The position numbers and the translations under genes were made by a program. This document shows, in pieces, positions 1 to 5,208 of a stretch of 6,087 nucleotides of DNA (its first letter is position 1; the number at the start of each line of letters is the position of its first letter). Below the pieces are notes generated by a model. That model did not search any database, was not told where the DNA came from, and worked only from the letters and a program-made list of their open reading frames with translations. Origin of the DNA: Planctomycetales bacterium (GTDB lineage: Bacteria > Planctomycetota > SBBH01); NCBI GenBank assembly GCA_005239795.1, contig SBBH01000205.1, positions 1-6,087 of the forward strand, given 5' to 3'.

Positions 1-153
1 GGAGGAGGGTTCTTGCTTTTCTTGGCGCCTCCCGAGACCCACCCCGCAATCCGGGAAAAACTTAAGAACCTGTTGCACGTCCCCTTCCGGTTCGAGGATA
101 CGGGGAGCCAGGTGGTCTTCTACAAGCCGGACTGGCAGGAGAACTGGAAATGA
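1..153 (+). CDS. GHMP-family sugar kinase, C-terminal end (HddA-like), partial
   Basis: The 5' part lies outside the window; the visible frame runs from base 1 to a TGA at 151-153 and gives 50 residues. It opens with GGGFLLFLAPPE, followed by a basic helix and a VPFRFEDTGSQVVFY strand. This is the usual C-terminal signature of GHMP kinases of the D-glycero-D-manno-heptose 7-phosphate kinase (HddA) type, where a glycine-rich GGGGFLL(F/M) strand precedes a final beta hairpin. Known family role: ATP-dependent phosphorylation of the anomeric hydroxyl of a sugar phosphate, in the cytoplasm, ahead of nucleotide activation. The stop overlaps the next gene's start in an ATGA arrangement, so the two are probably co-transcribed and translationally coupled. 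The HddC-like nucleotidyltransferase at 5209-5919 fits the same pathway. Substrate cannot be decided from 50 residues; a fucokinase-like or other GHMP sugar kinase remains possible. Confidence 0.75.
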   Translation, partial: GGGFLLFLAPPETHPAIREKLKNLLHVPFRFEDTGSQVVFYKPDWQENWK

Positions 154-1355
154 AAAAATCTGTTCGGGCGGGCTACACCTTCGGGCATATCGAGATCGGG
201 CCGCGTGCCAGGAAACTACTGAAAGCCTCCCTCGCGCGCAACTGGGTCTCCGGGGGCCCTAACGTCAAGCTCTTCGAGCAGAAATTCCGGAAGACCTTCG
301 GCTTTGCCGAGGCCGTGTCGGTGGCGAGCGGCACGTCGGCCTGCATCACACAGGTGGCGGCCCTGCACGAGTACGGCGCGGACTGGGGCGACGAGGTGAT
401 CGTCCCGGCACTCTCTTTCGTGGCGACCGCGAACTCCGTCCTGGCCGCGGGCTTCAGGCCCGTCTTCGTAGACATCCAGCGCGACACCTTGAACATCGAT
501 CCCGAAAAAATAGAGAAAACGATCACGAAGCGCACCCGCGCCATCCAGGTGGTCCACACGATGGGGAAGCCCTGCGACATGGACCCAATCCTGGATATCG
601 CGAAACGCCGAAAACTCATCGTCCTCGAGGACGCTTGCGAGGCGCATGGCGGCCGGTACAAGGGGAAATATGTCGGCGGGATCGGGCGCTCCGGCGCCTT
701 CAGCTTCTACGCGGCGCACATCATCTGCTCCGGAGAGGGGGGGATGGTCACGACAAACGACCCCGAGTTCGCGAAGATCCTAAGATCTGTCCGTTCCCAC
801 GGACGCCCCGACGGGACCATTTTCTTCCAATTCGACCGCTTCGGGATCAACGCCAAAATGAACGATTTGGAGGCTGCGGTCGGCGTGGAAGGGATTGAAA
901 ATTTCCAGAGGATCTTCGCCAAGCGCAAGGAAAACCTTCAATATCTTCTCGCTGGCGTGCGGGACCTCTCCGACCGCTTTTACTTCCTGAACGAGGAACC
1001 TTACGAAGTGATTTCCCCTCATGCCTTCCCGCTGGTGATTCGCGAGAAGGCCGGGATCGACTACTGGAAGCTGTACCGGCATCTCGAGGAAAAGGGGATG
1101 CAGGTCAAAACCCTCTTCGCCTCCCTCCCGACCCAGCACAAATGCTTCCGGTTTCTGGGATACCGGGAAGGAGCTTTCCCCGAGGCCGAATACGTGGGGA
1201 AAAACGGCCTCCACGTGGGATGCCACCAATACCTGCGTCGCACGGATCTCGACTATTTCCTGGAAGTTCTGCACGACTACGCGCGCCAAACGCAAGCTAT
1301 TGCTGCTGGTGCACGAGTGAAGCGACACGCCGCGCAAGCGAAAGCGAAGCGGTAA
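150..1355 (+). CDS. DegT/DnrJ/EryC1/StrS family PLP enzyme, His-type (predicted sugar 3-dehydratase, ColD-like)
   Basis: The 401-residue product matches the fold-type I sugar aminotransferase family along its length. It has the phosphate-binding SGTSA (60-64), GDEVIVPALSF (80-90), the EDACEAHG cofactor-ring segment with Asp161, SFYAAH..SGEGG (185-198), and GINAKMNDLEAAVG (232-245). The position that normally holds the Schiff-base lysine is His190 (CAC at 717-719). In known members a histidine here marks PMP-dependent sugar 3-dehydratases: ColD, acting on GDP-4-keto-6-deoxymannose, and RfbH/E1, acting on CDP-4-keto-6-deoxyglucose. The clustered cysteines of the Fe-S RfbH/E1 type are not seen; the six cysteines (65, 142, 163, 193, 332, 358) are scattered, so ColD is the better model. 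The start at 150 has an AGGAG at 137-141 and overlaps the upstream kinase stop by 4 bases. The last 19 residues are basic, low in complexity, and lie wholly in the overlap with the convergent gene. Family is certain; the dehydratase role is inferred and the nucleotide carrier is unknown. Confidence 0.9.
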   Translation: MKKSVRAGYTFGHIEIGPRARKLLKASLARNWVSGGPNVKLFEQKFRKTFGFAEAVSVASGTSACITQVAALHEYGADWGDEVIVPALSFVATANSVLAAGFRPVFVDIQRDTLNIDPEKIEKTITKRTRAIQVVHTMGKPCDMDPILDIAKRRKLIVLEDACEAHGGRYKGKYVGGIGRSGAFSFYAAHIICSGEGGMVTTNDPEFAKILRSVRSHGRPDGTIFFQFDRFGINAKMNDLEAAVGVEGIENFQRIFAKRKENLQYLLAGVRDLSDRFYFLNEEPYEVISPHAFPLVIREKAGIDYWKLYRHLEEKGMQVKTLFASLPTQHKCFRFLGYREGAFPEAEYVGKNGLHVGCHQYLRRTDLDYFLEVLHDYARQTQAIAAGARVKRHAAQAKAKR

Positions 1356-2409
1356 GCCCCGGGGACTCGATCCCCATCAGGTGCACGAGGCCCGGGAGAC
1401 GCGGGTCCATTTCCAAGACGAAATCCCGGAAGGCGGGGTCCTCCGGAGGGGCCAGCTTCGCGCGGATTCCAGAGTATCCCGGCCGGAGATCTTCCTGGCG
1501 CAAGGCCGGGACGAGCTTGCGTCCGGCTTCCCAAAAAGCGGCCACCGGCGTTGGATTCCCCTCGTAATCCTCCGGTCCTTCGAGATAGCGTGCATTGGGC
1601 CCCACCAGGAGACCGCCGGCCACGGTCCTTGTGAAATGGACGCCGAGCCCCGGCCCGGCATGCGGGGCGGGATAAAGAAGACCCCGCACCAGATCCTGCC
1701 GATCGGGGATCACCTCGCAATATTCCCCCCGGCAGGGGTGGATTCGATAAGCGTCATTCCCGGCGAGACGGGCGACGCGGTCGGCGAAGACGCCGGCGGC
1801 ATTCACCACGAACCGGGAAAGCAAGGGCCCCCGGGAAGAATCGATCCGGATTAAATTCCCAGGCCCCCCTTCCGGCAAGATGCCAACGACCTCGGCGGAT
1901 GTCAAAAGCTCCGCTCCGGCCGCCTGCGCCCTGTGCGCGAGTGACCGGACCAGCTCCGCCGGATCCAGGATCCCCGTGGTGGGAAGCCAGAGGGCGCCCA
2001 CGACTGCCGCCTCCGGCTCCTTCCGGCGCGCCTCTTCAGAAGTGAGCATCCGAATCCCGGAGACGCCGTTGGCCTCCCCCCGCTTGGCCAGCCGTTCAAG
2101 CTCCGGAATTTCTTCCGGATCGATGGCCGCGATCATTTTTCCGCATTTTTTGTGTGGGACGCCATTCTCGACGCAGTAAGCGACGAGCCTTTCATTCCCT
2201 TCCACGCAAGTCTCGGCTTTGAGCGTCCCGGTCGGGTAGTAGATGCCGGAATGGATGACACCGCTGTTCCGGGTGCTGTTCCCTTCGCCCAAGCGCGGCA
2301 GTCTCTCCAGGAGAAAAACAGGGGAGAGGAATTGGGCCAGCTCCCAGGCGACCGCGCACCCGACCACTCCCCCGCCGATGACGACTGCCTCCGCATCCGG
2401 TTCGTTCAT
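1297..2409 (-). CDS. lhgO: FAD-dependent L-2-hydroxyglutarate oxidase/dehydrogenase-like protein (DAO fold)
   Basis: The 370-residue product begins with a Rossmann FAD motif, VVIGGGVVG (GxGxxG at 12-17), with Glu35 at the end of the second strand to bind the adenosine ribose. Next comes NSGVIHSGIYY (48-58), a hallmark of the LhgO/L2HGDH branch of the DAO family. Further matches are NAAGVFAD (203-210), RPGYSGIRAKL (309-319) and the C-terminal FAD-binding GIESPGLTASL (346-356). Known activity of the family is FAD-linked oxidation of L-2-hydroxyglutarate to 2-oxoglutarate, passing electrons to oxygen or the quinone pool. At 370 residues it is shorter than E. coli LhgO, so a related 2-hydroxyacid could be the substrate. 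I chose ATG 2409 because it puts the FAD motif near the N terminus; the frame stays open to GTG 2442 and ATG 2439, which would add 11 or 10 residues. No Shine-Dalgarno is seen for any of these starts. It runs opposite to the flanking sugar genes and overlaps the DegT-family gene tail to tail by 59 bases. A link to polysaccharide synthesis is not evident. Confidence 0.85.
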   Translation of the reverse strand: MNEPDAEAVVIGGGVVGCAVAWELAQFLSPVFLLERLPRLGEGNSTRNSGVIHSGIYYPTGTLKAETCVEGNERLVAYCVENGVPHKKCGKMIAAIDPEEIPELERLAKRGEANGVSGIRMLTSEEARRKEPEAAVVGALWLPTTGILDPAELVRSLAHRAQAAGAELLTSAEVVGILPEGGPGNLIRIDSSRGPLLSRFVVNAAGVFADRVARLAGNDAYRIHPCRGEYCEVIPDRQDLVRGLLYPAPHAGPGLGVHFTRTVAGGLLVGPNARYLEGPEDYEGNPTPVAAFWEAGRKLVPALRQEDLRPGYSGIRAKLAPPEDPAFRDFVLEMDPRLPGLVHLMGIESPGLTASLSLARRVASLVHQQQ

Positions 2410-2419
2410 GGTGGAAACG

Positions 2420-2425
2420 AGTATA
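2420..2425 (-). promoter_or_regulatory. Candidate -10 box for the lhgO-like gene
   Basis: TATACT on the minus strand, ending 10 bases before ATG 2409. No convincing -35 hexamer is found 16-18 bases further upstream. If used, transcription would begin almost at the start codon, giving a leaderless or near-leaderless mRNA, which agrees with the lack of a Shine-Dalgarno sequence. If the start were instead at 2439/2442, this box would be inside the gene and meaningless. Confidence 0.3.
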
Positions 2426-2448
2426 GTTGAATCCCCCATCACAGGTTT

Positions 2449-2511
2449 ATCCGCAGATTGCGCAGATGGGAATGGTCGGAGATCCTCTTTTCATCTGTGT
2501 AATCTGCGGAT
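2449..2511. repeat. Imperfect inverted repeat (hairpin), copy A of the CGCAGATT-type repeat family
   Basis: The left arm at 2449-2468 begins ATCCGCAGATTGCGCAGATG and the right arm at 2492-2511 is its reverse complement with 18 of 20 positions matching; the loop is 23 bases. The arms are made of short CRCAGAT-type units. The same arms recur at 4611-4696, 5080-5106 and 5119-5203. This copy sits between two divergent start codons, so it can fold into a hairpin upstream of both genes, or be transcribed in only one direction depending on where the promoters lie. It is a dispersed non-coding repeat; no function is evident. Confidence 0.85.
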
Positions 2512-2554
2512 CTATCTTGGCTTGTTCGGATGGATTTTCGTGATCCCGCGACAA

Positions 2555-2560
2555 TATAAT
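2555..2560 (+). promoter_or_regulatory. Candidate -10 box for the E1 alpha/beta pair
   Basis: A perfect TATAAT lies 9 bases before ATG 2570, in otherwise GC-rich DNA. The best -35 candidate is TGGATT at 2531-2536 with an 18-base spacer, only 3 of 6 matches to TTGACA. Transcription from this box would start about 2-3 bases before the ATG, implying a leaderless message; there is indeed no Shine-Dalgarno ahead of 2570. Confidence 0.4.
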
Positions 2561-2569
2561 TCGCGGCTT

Positions 2570-3523
2570 ATGTCCGATCTAACCGAGGAGCTCTACCGGC
2601 GCGTGTATCTCATCCGCAAGGCCGAGGAGGCGATCATCGAGCGTTACACGGGAGATGAGATGAAGACGCCCGTGCATCTCTCGATCGGCCAGGAGGCGGT
2701 TTCAGCCGGGGTCTGCTATGCCCTGACGCCGGAAGATCAAATCGTCGGATCCTACCGGTCGCATGGCATCTACCTCTCCCGGACGCTCGAGACAGACCGG
2801 TTCTTCGCGGAACTTTACGGCCGCGTGACGGGCATCGCCAAAGGGAAGGCGGGATCCATGCATCTGGCCTCCAAGGAGCATGGGTATCTGGGAAGCTCAG
2901 CCGTCGTCGGCACCTATATCCCCGTGGGGGTGGGCGCGGCCCTGGCCAACCGGATCCGGGGGCGCGCCAACTGGGTCGCCGTTTTCCTGGGAGATGGAGC
3001 GATCGACGAAGGGGTCTTCTATGAAAGCCTGAACATCGCCTGCCTCAAGCGCCTCAAGGTGATCTTCGTCTGCGAGGACAACGGCCTGGCGATCCACAGC
3101 CATGCTAAGGACCGCCATGCCTACGACGCCATCACCGACATCGCCCGACAGTACCCTTGTGAGGTGTTCTCAAGCGAAAGCACGGTGGCCGAGGAGATCC
3201 ACGCCCTGGTTTCTCGGGCCCGCGCCCAGGCGGAAGAATCGCATCGGCCCATCTTCCTGCACCTCAAGTGCTATCGATATCTGGAACATGTCGGGATCTC
3301 CCCGGACTTCAAGTTCGGTTACCGGTCGGAATCGGAGTTTGAGCGGTGGAAGGCCGTCGACCCGGTACTGATGCAACGGAAGCTTTTGGCGTGCAAGAAA
3401 CCGGAGCCGGAGATCGCGCGTCTCGAGCGCTCGATCGACGCGCAGATCGCCAAGAGCATCGATCTGGCGGAAAGATCCCCCTTCCCGACAGCAGAAGAGA
3501 TCCACAGGGACGTCTTCGCATGA
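2570..3523 (+). CDS. TPP-dependent dehydrogenase E1 component, alpha subunit
   Basis: The 317-residue product is a full-length E1 alpha of the pyruvate/branched-chain/acetoin dehydrogenase family. Visible features in order are HLSIGQEAVSAG (36-47), SYRSHG with His65, KGKAGSMHLA (91-100), and the thiamine-diphosphate/Mg motif GDGAIDEG...N, with GDG at 141-143 and Asn171. After these comes YRYLEHVGISPDF (235-247). In classical E1 alpha this last place carries a GHS-type phosphorylation loop; here the histidine (240) is kept but the next residue is Val, so the serine is missing. Known chemistry: decarboxylation of a 2-oxoacid on TPP together with an E1 beta subunit, in the cytoplasm. I chose ATG 2570 because homology starts there; the open frame back to 2243 only runs antisense through the lhgO-like gene. 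The stop overlaps the E1 beta start by 4 bases. With sugar genes on both sides and no E2/E3 in view, a role in sugar modification is more likely than central metabolism, but this is inferred. Confidence 0.9.
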   Translation: MSDLTEELYRRVYLIRKAEEAIIERYTGDEMKTPVHLSIGQEAVSAGVCYALTPEDQIVGSYRSHGIYLSRTLETDRFFAELYGRVTGIAKGKAGSMHLASKEHGYLGSSAVVGTYIPVGVGAALANRIRGRANWVAVFLGDGAIDEGVFYESLNIACLKRLKVIFVCEDNGLAIHSHAKDRHAYDAITDIARQYPCEVFSSESTVAEEIHALVSRARAQAEESHRPIFLHLKCYRYLEHVGISPDFKFGYRSESEFERWKAVDPVLMQRKLLACKKPEPEIARLERSIDAQIAKSIDLAERSPFPTAEEIHRDVFA

Positions 3524-4587
3524 GCGGCTCCGCCACAGCCGTCCGCCGGGAGCTTCCTTACAAGTCGGCCATTGCGGAGGCCCTGGCGATCTCGATGCGC
3601 CGAGACCCCTCCGTCATCGTCTATGGCCTGGACGTCCCGGACCACAAGCGGATCTTCGGAAGCACGACAGGTCTCATCGAGGAGTTCGGCCCGGAACGGG
3701 TTTTCGGAACTCCTCTTTCGGAAGACGCCCTGACAGGGATCGCGCTGGGGGCGGCGCTGAACGGGCTGCGGCCGGTCTTGGTCCACATCCGCGTCGATTT
3801 CATGCTCTTGGGGATGAACCAGATCGCCAACATGATCTCAACCTACCGCTACATCACGGGGGGGAATTTCTCCGCGCCGCTCGTGATCCGGGCGGTGATC
3901 GGACGGGGCTGGGGGCAGGCCTCTCAGCACAGCAAAAGCATGCAGTCGATCTTCGCCCATTTCCCGGGCTTGAAGGTAATCATGCCGACCACCCCGCATG
4001 ACATGAAGGGGATGCTGATCTCCGCGATCCGGGACGACGACCCCGTGATCTGCCTCGAGCACCGCTGGTTGTACGAGGCGGTCGACGAGGTCCCCGAGGG
4101 GGACTACACCGTGCCGATCGGCGAGCCCTCCGTGATACGGCCCGGAAAGGATCTCACGATCGTCGCCACCTCCTGGATGACGGTGGAAGCGTTGATGGCC
4201 GCCTCGATCCTAAAGGAGACAGGCGTCTCGGTCGAGGTGATCGACGCCCGCACGATCGCGCCTCTCAATATGGAACCGATCTTCGAGTCCGCGCGCCGCA
4301 CAAGGCACGTGATCGTCGCGGACACCGATTGGGTCTACTGCGGCTTCAGCGCGGAGCTGGCCGCCCAGATCTCCCAGGCCTGCTGGGGAAACCTCCGAAA
4401 GCCGGTCTGCCGGATCGGGTTTGAGCACGTCCCCTGCCCCACGACGCGTCCCTTGGAAAACCTCTATTACCCGAACGCCGAGACGCTGGTGCGCACTGTG
4501 GAAAAGCAGTTGGGGCTTTCCGCCGCGACGAACCTCTCCGGGCGCGAGTTTTACAGTTGGTCGCACCGTTTCAAGGGACCTTTTTAA
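3520..4587 (+). CDS. TPP-dependent dehydrogenase E1 component, beta subunit (transketolase-like)
   Basis: The 355-residue product is a complete E1 beta: an N-terminal pyrimidine-binding domain and a C-terminal transketolase-C domain. TPLSEDALTGIALG (64-77) includes Glu68, the residue that contacts the TPP aminopyrimidine. GWGQASQHSKSMQ (130-142) carries the conserved His137. PGLKVIMPTTPHDMKGM and EHRWLYEAVDEVPEG follow, then the C-terminal domain with VEVIDARTIAPLN (238-250) and PLENLYYPNAE (311-321). Subunits of this type form an alpha2beta2 heterotetramer with E1 alpha, and the active site lies at the interface. ATG 3520 overlaps the E1 alpha stop in an ATGA arrangement with a weak AGGGA at 3506-3510; the frame is open further upstream (to 3346) but only inside E1 alpha. 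No lipoyl E2 or E3 gene follows. That is compatible either with partners elsewhere or with a non-oxidative carboligase role. Confidence 0.92.
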   Translation: MSGSATAVRRELPYKSAIAEALAISMRRDPSVIVYGLDVPDHKRIFGSTTGLIEEFGPERVFGTPLSEDALTGIALGAALNGLRPVLVHIRVDFMLLGMNQIANMISTYRYITGGNFSAPLVIRAVIGRGWGQASQHSKSMQSIFAHFPGLKVIMPTTPHDMKGMLISAIRDDDPVICLEHRWLYEAVDEVPEGDYTVPIGEPSVIRPGKDLTIVATSWMTVEALMAASILKETGVSVEVIDARTIAPLNMEPIFESARRTRHVIVADTDWVYCGFSAELAAQISQACWGNLRKPVCRIGFEHVPCPTTRPLENLYYPNAETLVRTVEKQLGLSAATNLSGREFYSWSHRFKGPF

Positions 4588-4606
4588 AGTGGGACCTCGG
4601 AAGATT

Positions 4607-5113
4607 ATGAATCCGCAGATTACACAGATGACGCAGATTATTGAAAAAAAAGACTACCCAAAACTTCAATCTATGCAATCTGGGAAATCTGTGGATCAAT
4701 CTGTGACGGGAGATCCAAGAACCTACGCCATCATTGGCGCCGCAATGGAAGTACATCGGCAACTGGGTTGCGGCTTTCTGGAGGCCGTGTATCAGGAGAC
4801 CCTTGCGCGGGAGTTTTCCGCTAGGGACGTACCACATCGCCGCGAGGTTGATCTCCCGATAACTTACAAAGGTGAGCGATTGAACACCGCTTACCGCGCG
4901 GATTTCATCTGCTTCGACTCCATTGTTGTCGAAATCAAGGCGCTGGTGAGATTGAGTGGGGTGGAAGAGTCGCAAATCTTAAATTACTTGAAGGCATCGG
5001 GTTACGAAGTGGGTCTGCTTCTGAATTTCGGCACCGAGTCTCTTCAGTACTTTCGTTTCATTCTTTCACGCTCTCCTCGATCTGCGCAATCCGCGAAATC
5101 TGCGGAGGATTAA
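4607..5113 (+). CDS. GxxExxY family protein (PDDEXK_3-like, putative nuclease fold)
   Basis: From ATG 4607 the product has 168 residues. The recognisable domain runs from about residue 37 to 153: IIGAAMEVHRQLGCGFLEAVYQ with the name-giving G56-xx-E59-xx-Y62, YRADFICFDSIVVEIKAL with Asp99, Glu109 and Lys111 in a PD-(D/E)xK-like arrangement, and SQILNYLKASGYEVGLLLNFG. The family is placed in the PD-(D/E)xK nuclease superfamily by fold; its biological role is unknown. The first ten residues (MNPQITQMTQ) and the end (RSAQSAKSAED) are translated copies of the repeat that flanks the gene. The start is uncertain: ATG 4607 has GGAAG only 3 bases upstream, and ATG 4628 and ATG 4676 are alternatives that still keep the whole domain. 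Base composition is lower in G+C than its neighbours (48% on one sampled line against 62% in E1 beta). Its position inside a sugar operon looks like an insertion, not a pathway member. Confidence 0.8.
   Translation: MNPQITQMTQIIEKKDYPKLQSMQSGKSVDQSVTGDPRTYAIIGAAMEVHRQLGCGFLEAVYQETLAREFSARDVPHRREVDLPITYKGERLNTAYRADFICFDSIVVEIKALVRLSGVEESQILNYLKASGYEVGLLLNFGTESLQYFRFILSRSPRSAQSAKSAED
4611..4696. repeat. Imperfect inverted repeat (hairpin), copy B, inside the start of the GxxExxY gene
   Basis: The left arm at 4611-4638 begins ATCCGCAGATTACACAGATG; the right arm at 4669-4696 is its reverse complement at 21 of 28 positions. Inside the arms, ATTGAA (4640-4645) and TTCAAT (4665-4670) continue the pairing. 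The hairpin covers the first 30 codons of the preferred GxxExxY reading frame, so its arms are translated if ATG 4607 is the real start. A further partial unit, CAATCTGTGA, follows at 4697-4706. Confidence 0.85.
5080..5106. repeat. Single repeat arm at the 3' end of the GxxExxY gene
   Basis: This 27-base arm, starting ATCTGCGCAATCCGCG, has the right-arm orientation. Its reverse complement matches the left arm of copy B at 22 of 27 positions, so the whole GxxExxY gene lies between two inverted arms. It is translated as the last residues of that protein and ends 5 bases before the TAA. It is followed at once by copy C. Confidence 0.8.
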
Positions 5114-5118
5114 ATAAA

Positions 5119-5203
5119 GTCCGCAGATTTCACAGATGACACAGATTGAGAAAAAAATAATTCTCGACCCTTTCGATCTGCGCAATCTGTGAAATCTGTG
5201 GAT
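5119..5203. repeat. Imperfect inverted repeat (hairpin), copy C, leader of the nucleotidyltransferase gene
   Basis: The left arm at 5119-5146 (from TCCGCAGATTTCACAG) pairs with the right arm at 5176-5203 at 23 of 28 positions. GAGAA (5148-5152) and TTCTC (5161-5165) extend the stem around an A-rich 8-base loop. The right arm ends only 5 bases before the ATG at 5209 and contains the only Shine-Dalgarno-like bases (GGAT, 5200-5203), so folding would bury them. No poly-T run follows, so it is not a classical intrinsic terminator. Confidence 0.85.
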
Positions 5204-5208
5204 CTCTA

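Noticed and set aside
173..1337. Long minus-strand open frames across the DegT-family gene
   Set aside because: They are typical GC-rich shadows; no recognisable motifs, while the plus strand carries a full family match.
2243..2569. Possible N-terminal extension of E1 alpha by 109 codons
   Set aside because: The extension runs antisense through the well-supported oxidase gene and then through repeat copy A; E1 alpha homology begins at ATG 2570.
3346..3519. Possible upstream start for E1 beta
   Set aside because: It lies inside E1 alpha in another frame and shows no family similarity; ATG 3520 overlaps the E1 alpha stop as expected for a coupled pair.
4421..4606. Upstream extension of the GxxExxY frame
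   Set aside because: It overlaps the conserved C-terminal domain of E1 beta in a different frame and has no domain similarity.
4571..4975. Minus-strand open frame of 134 codons over the GxxExxY gene
   Set aside because: It is the antisense of a recognisable protein domain; its leucine- and asparagine-rich stretches are translated repeat arms.
2449..5203. CRISPR array
   Set aside because: The repeated units are imperfect inverted arms at irregular distances with genes between them, without equal-sized spacers.
5119..5203. Intrinsic terminator after the GxxExxY gene
   Set aside because: The stem is imperfect and is followed by GATCTCTAATGG, not a T run; a terminator in this place would also cut off hddC.
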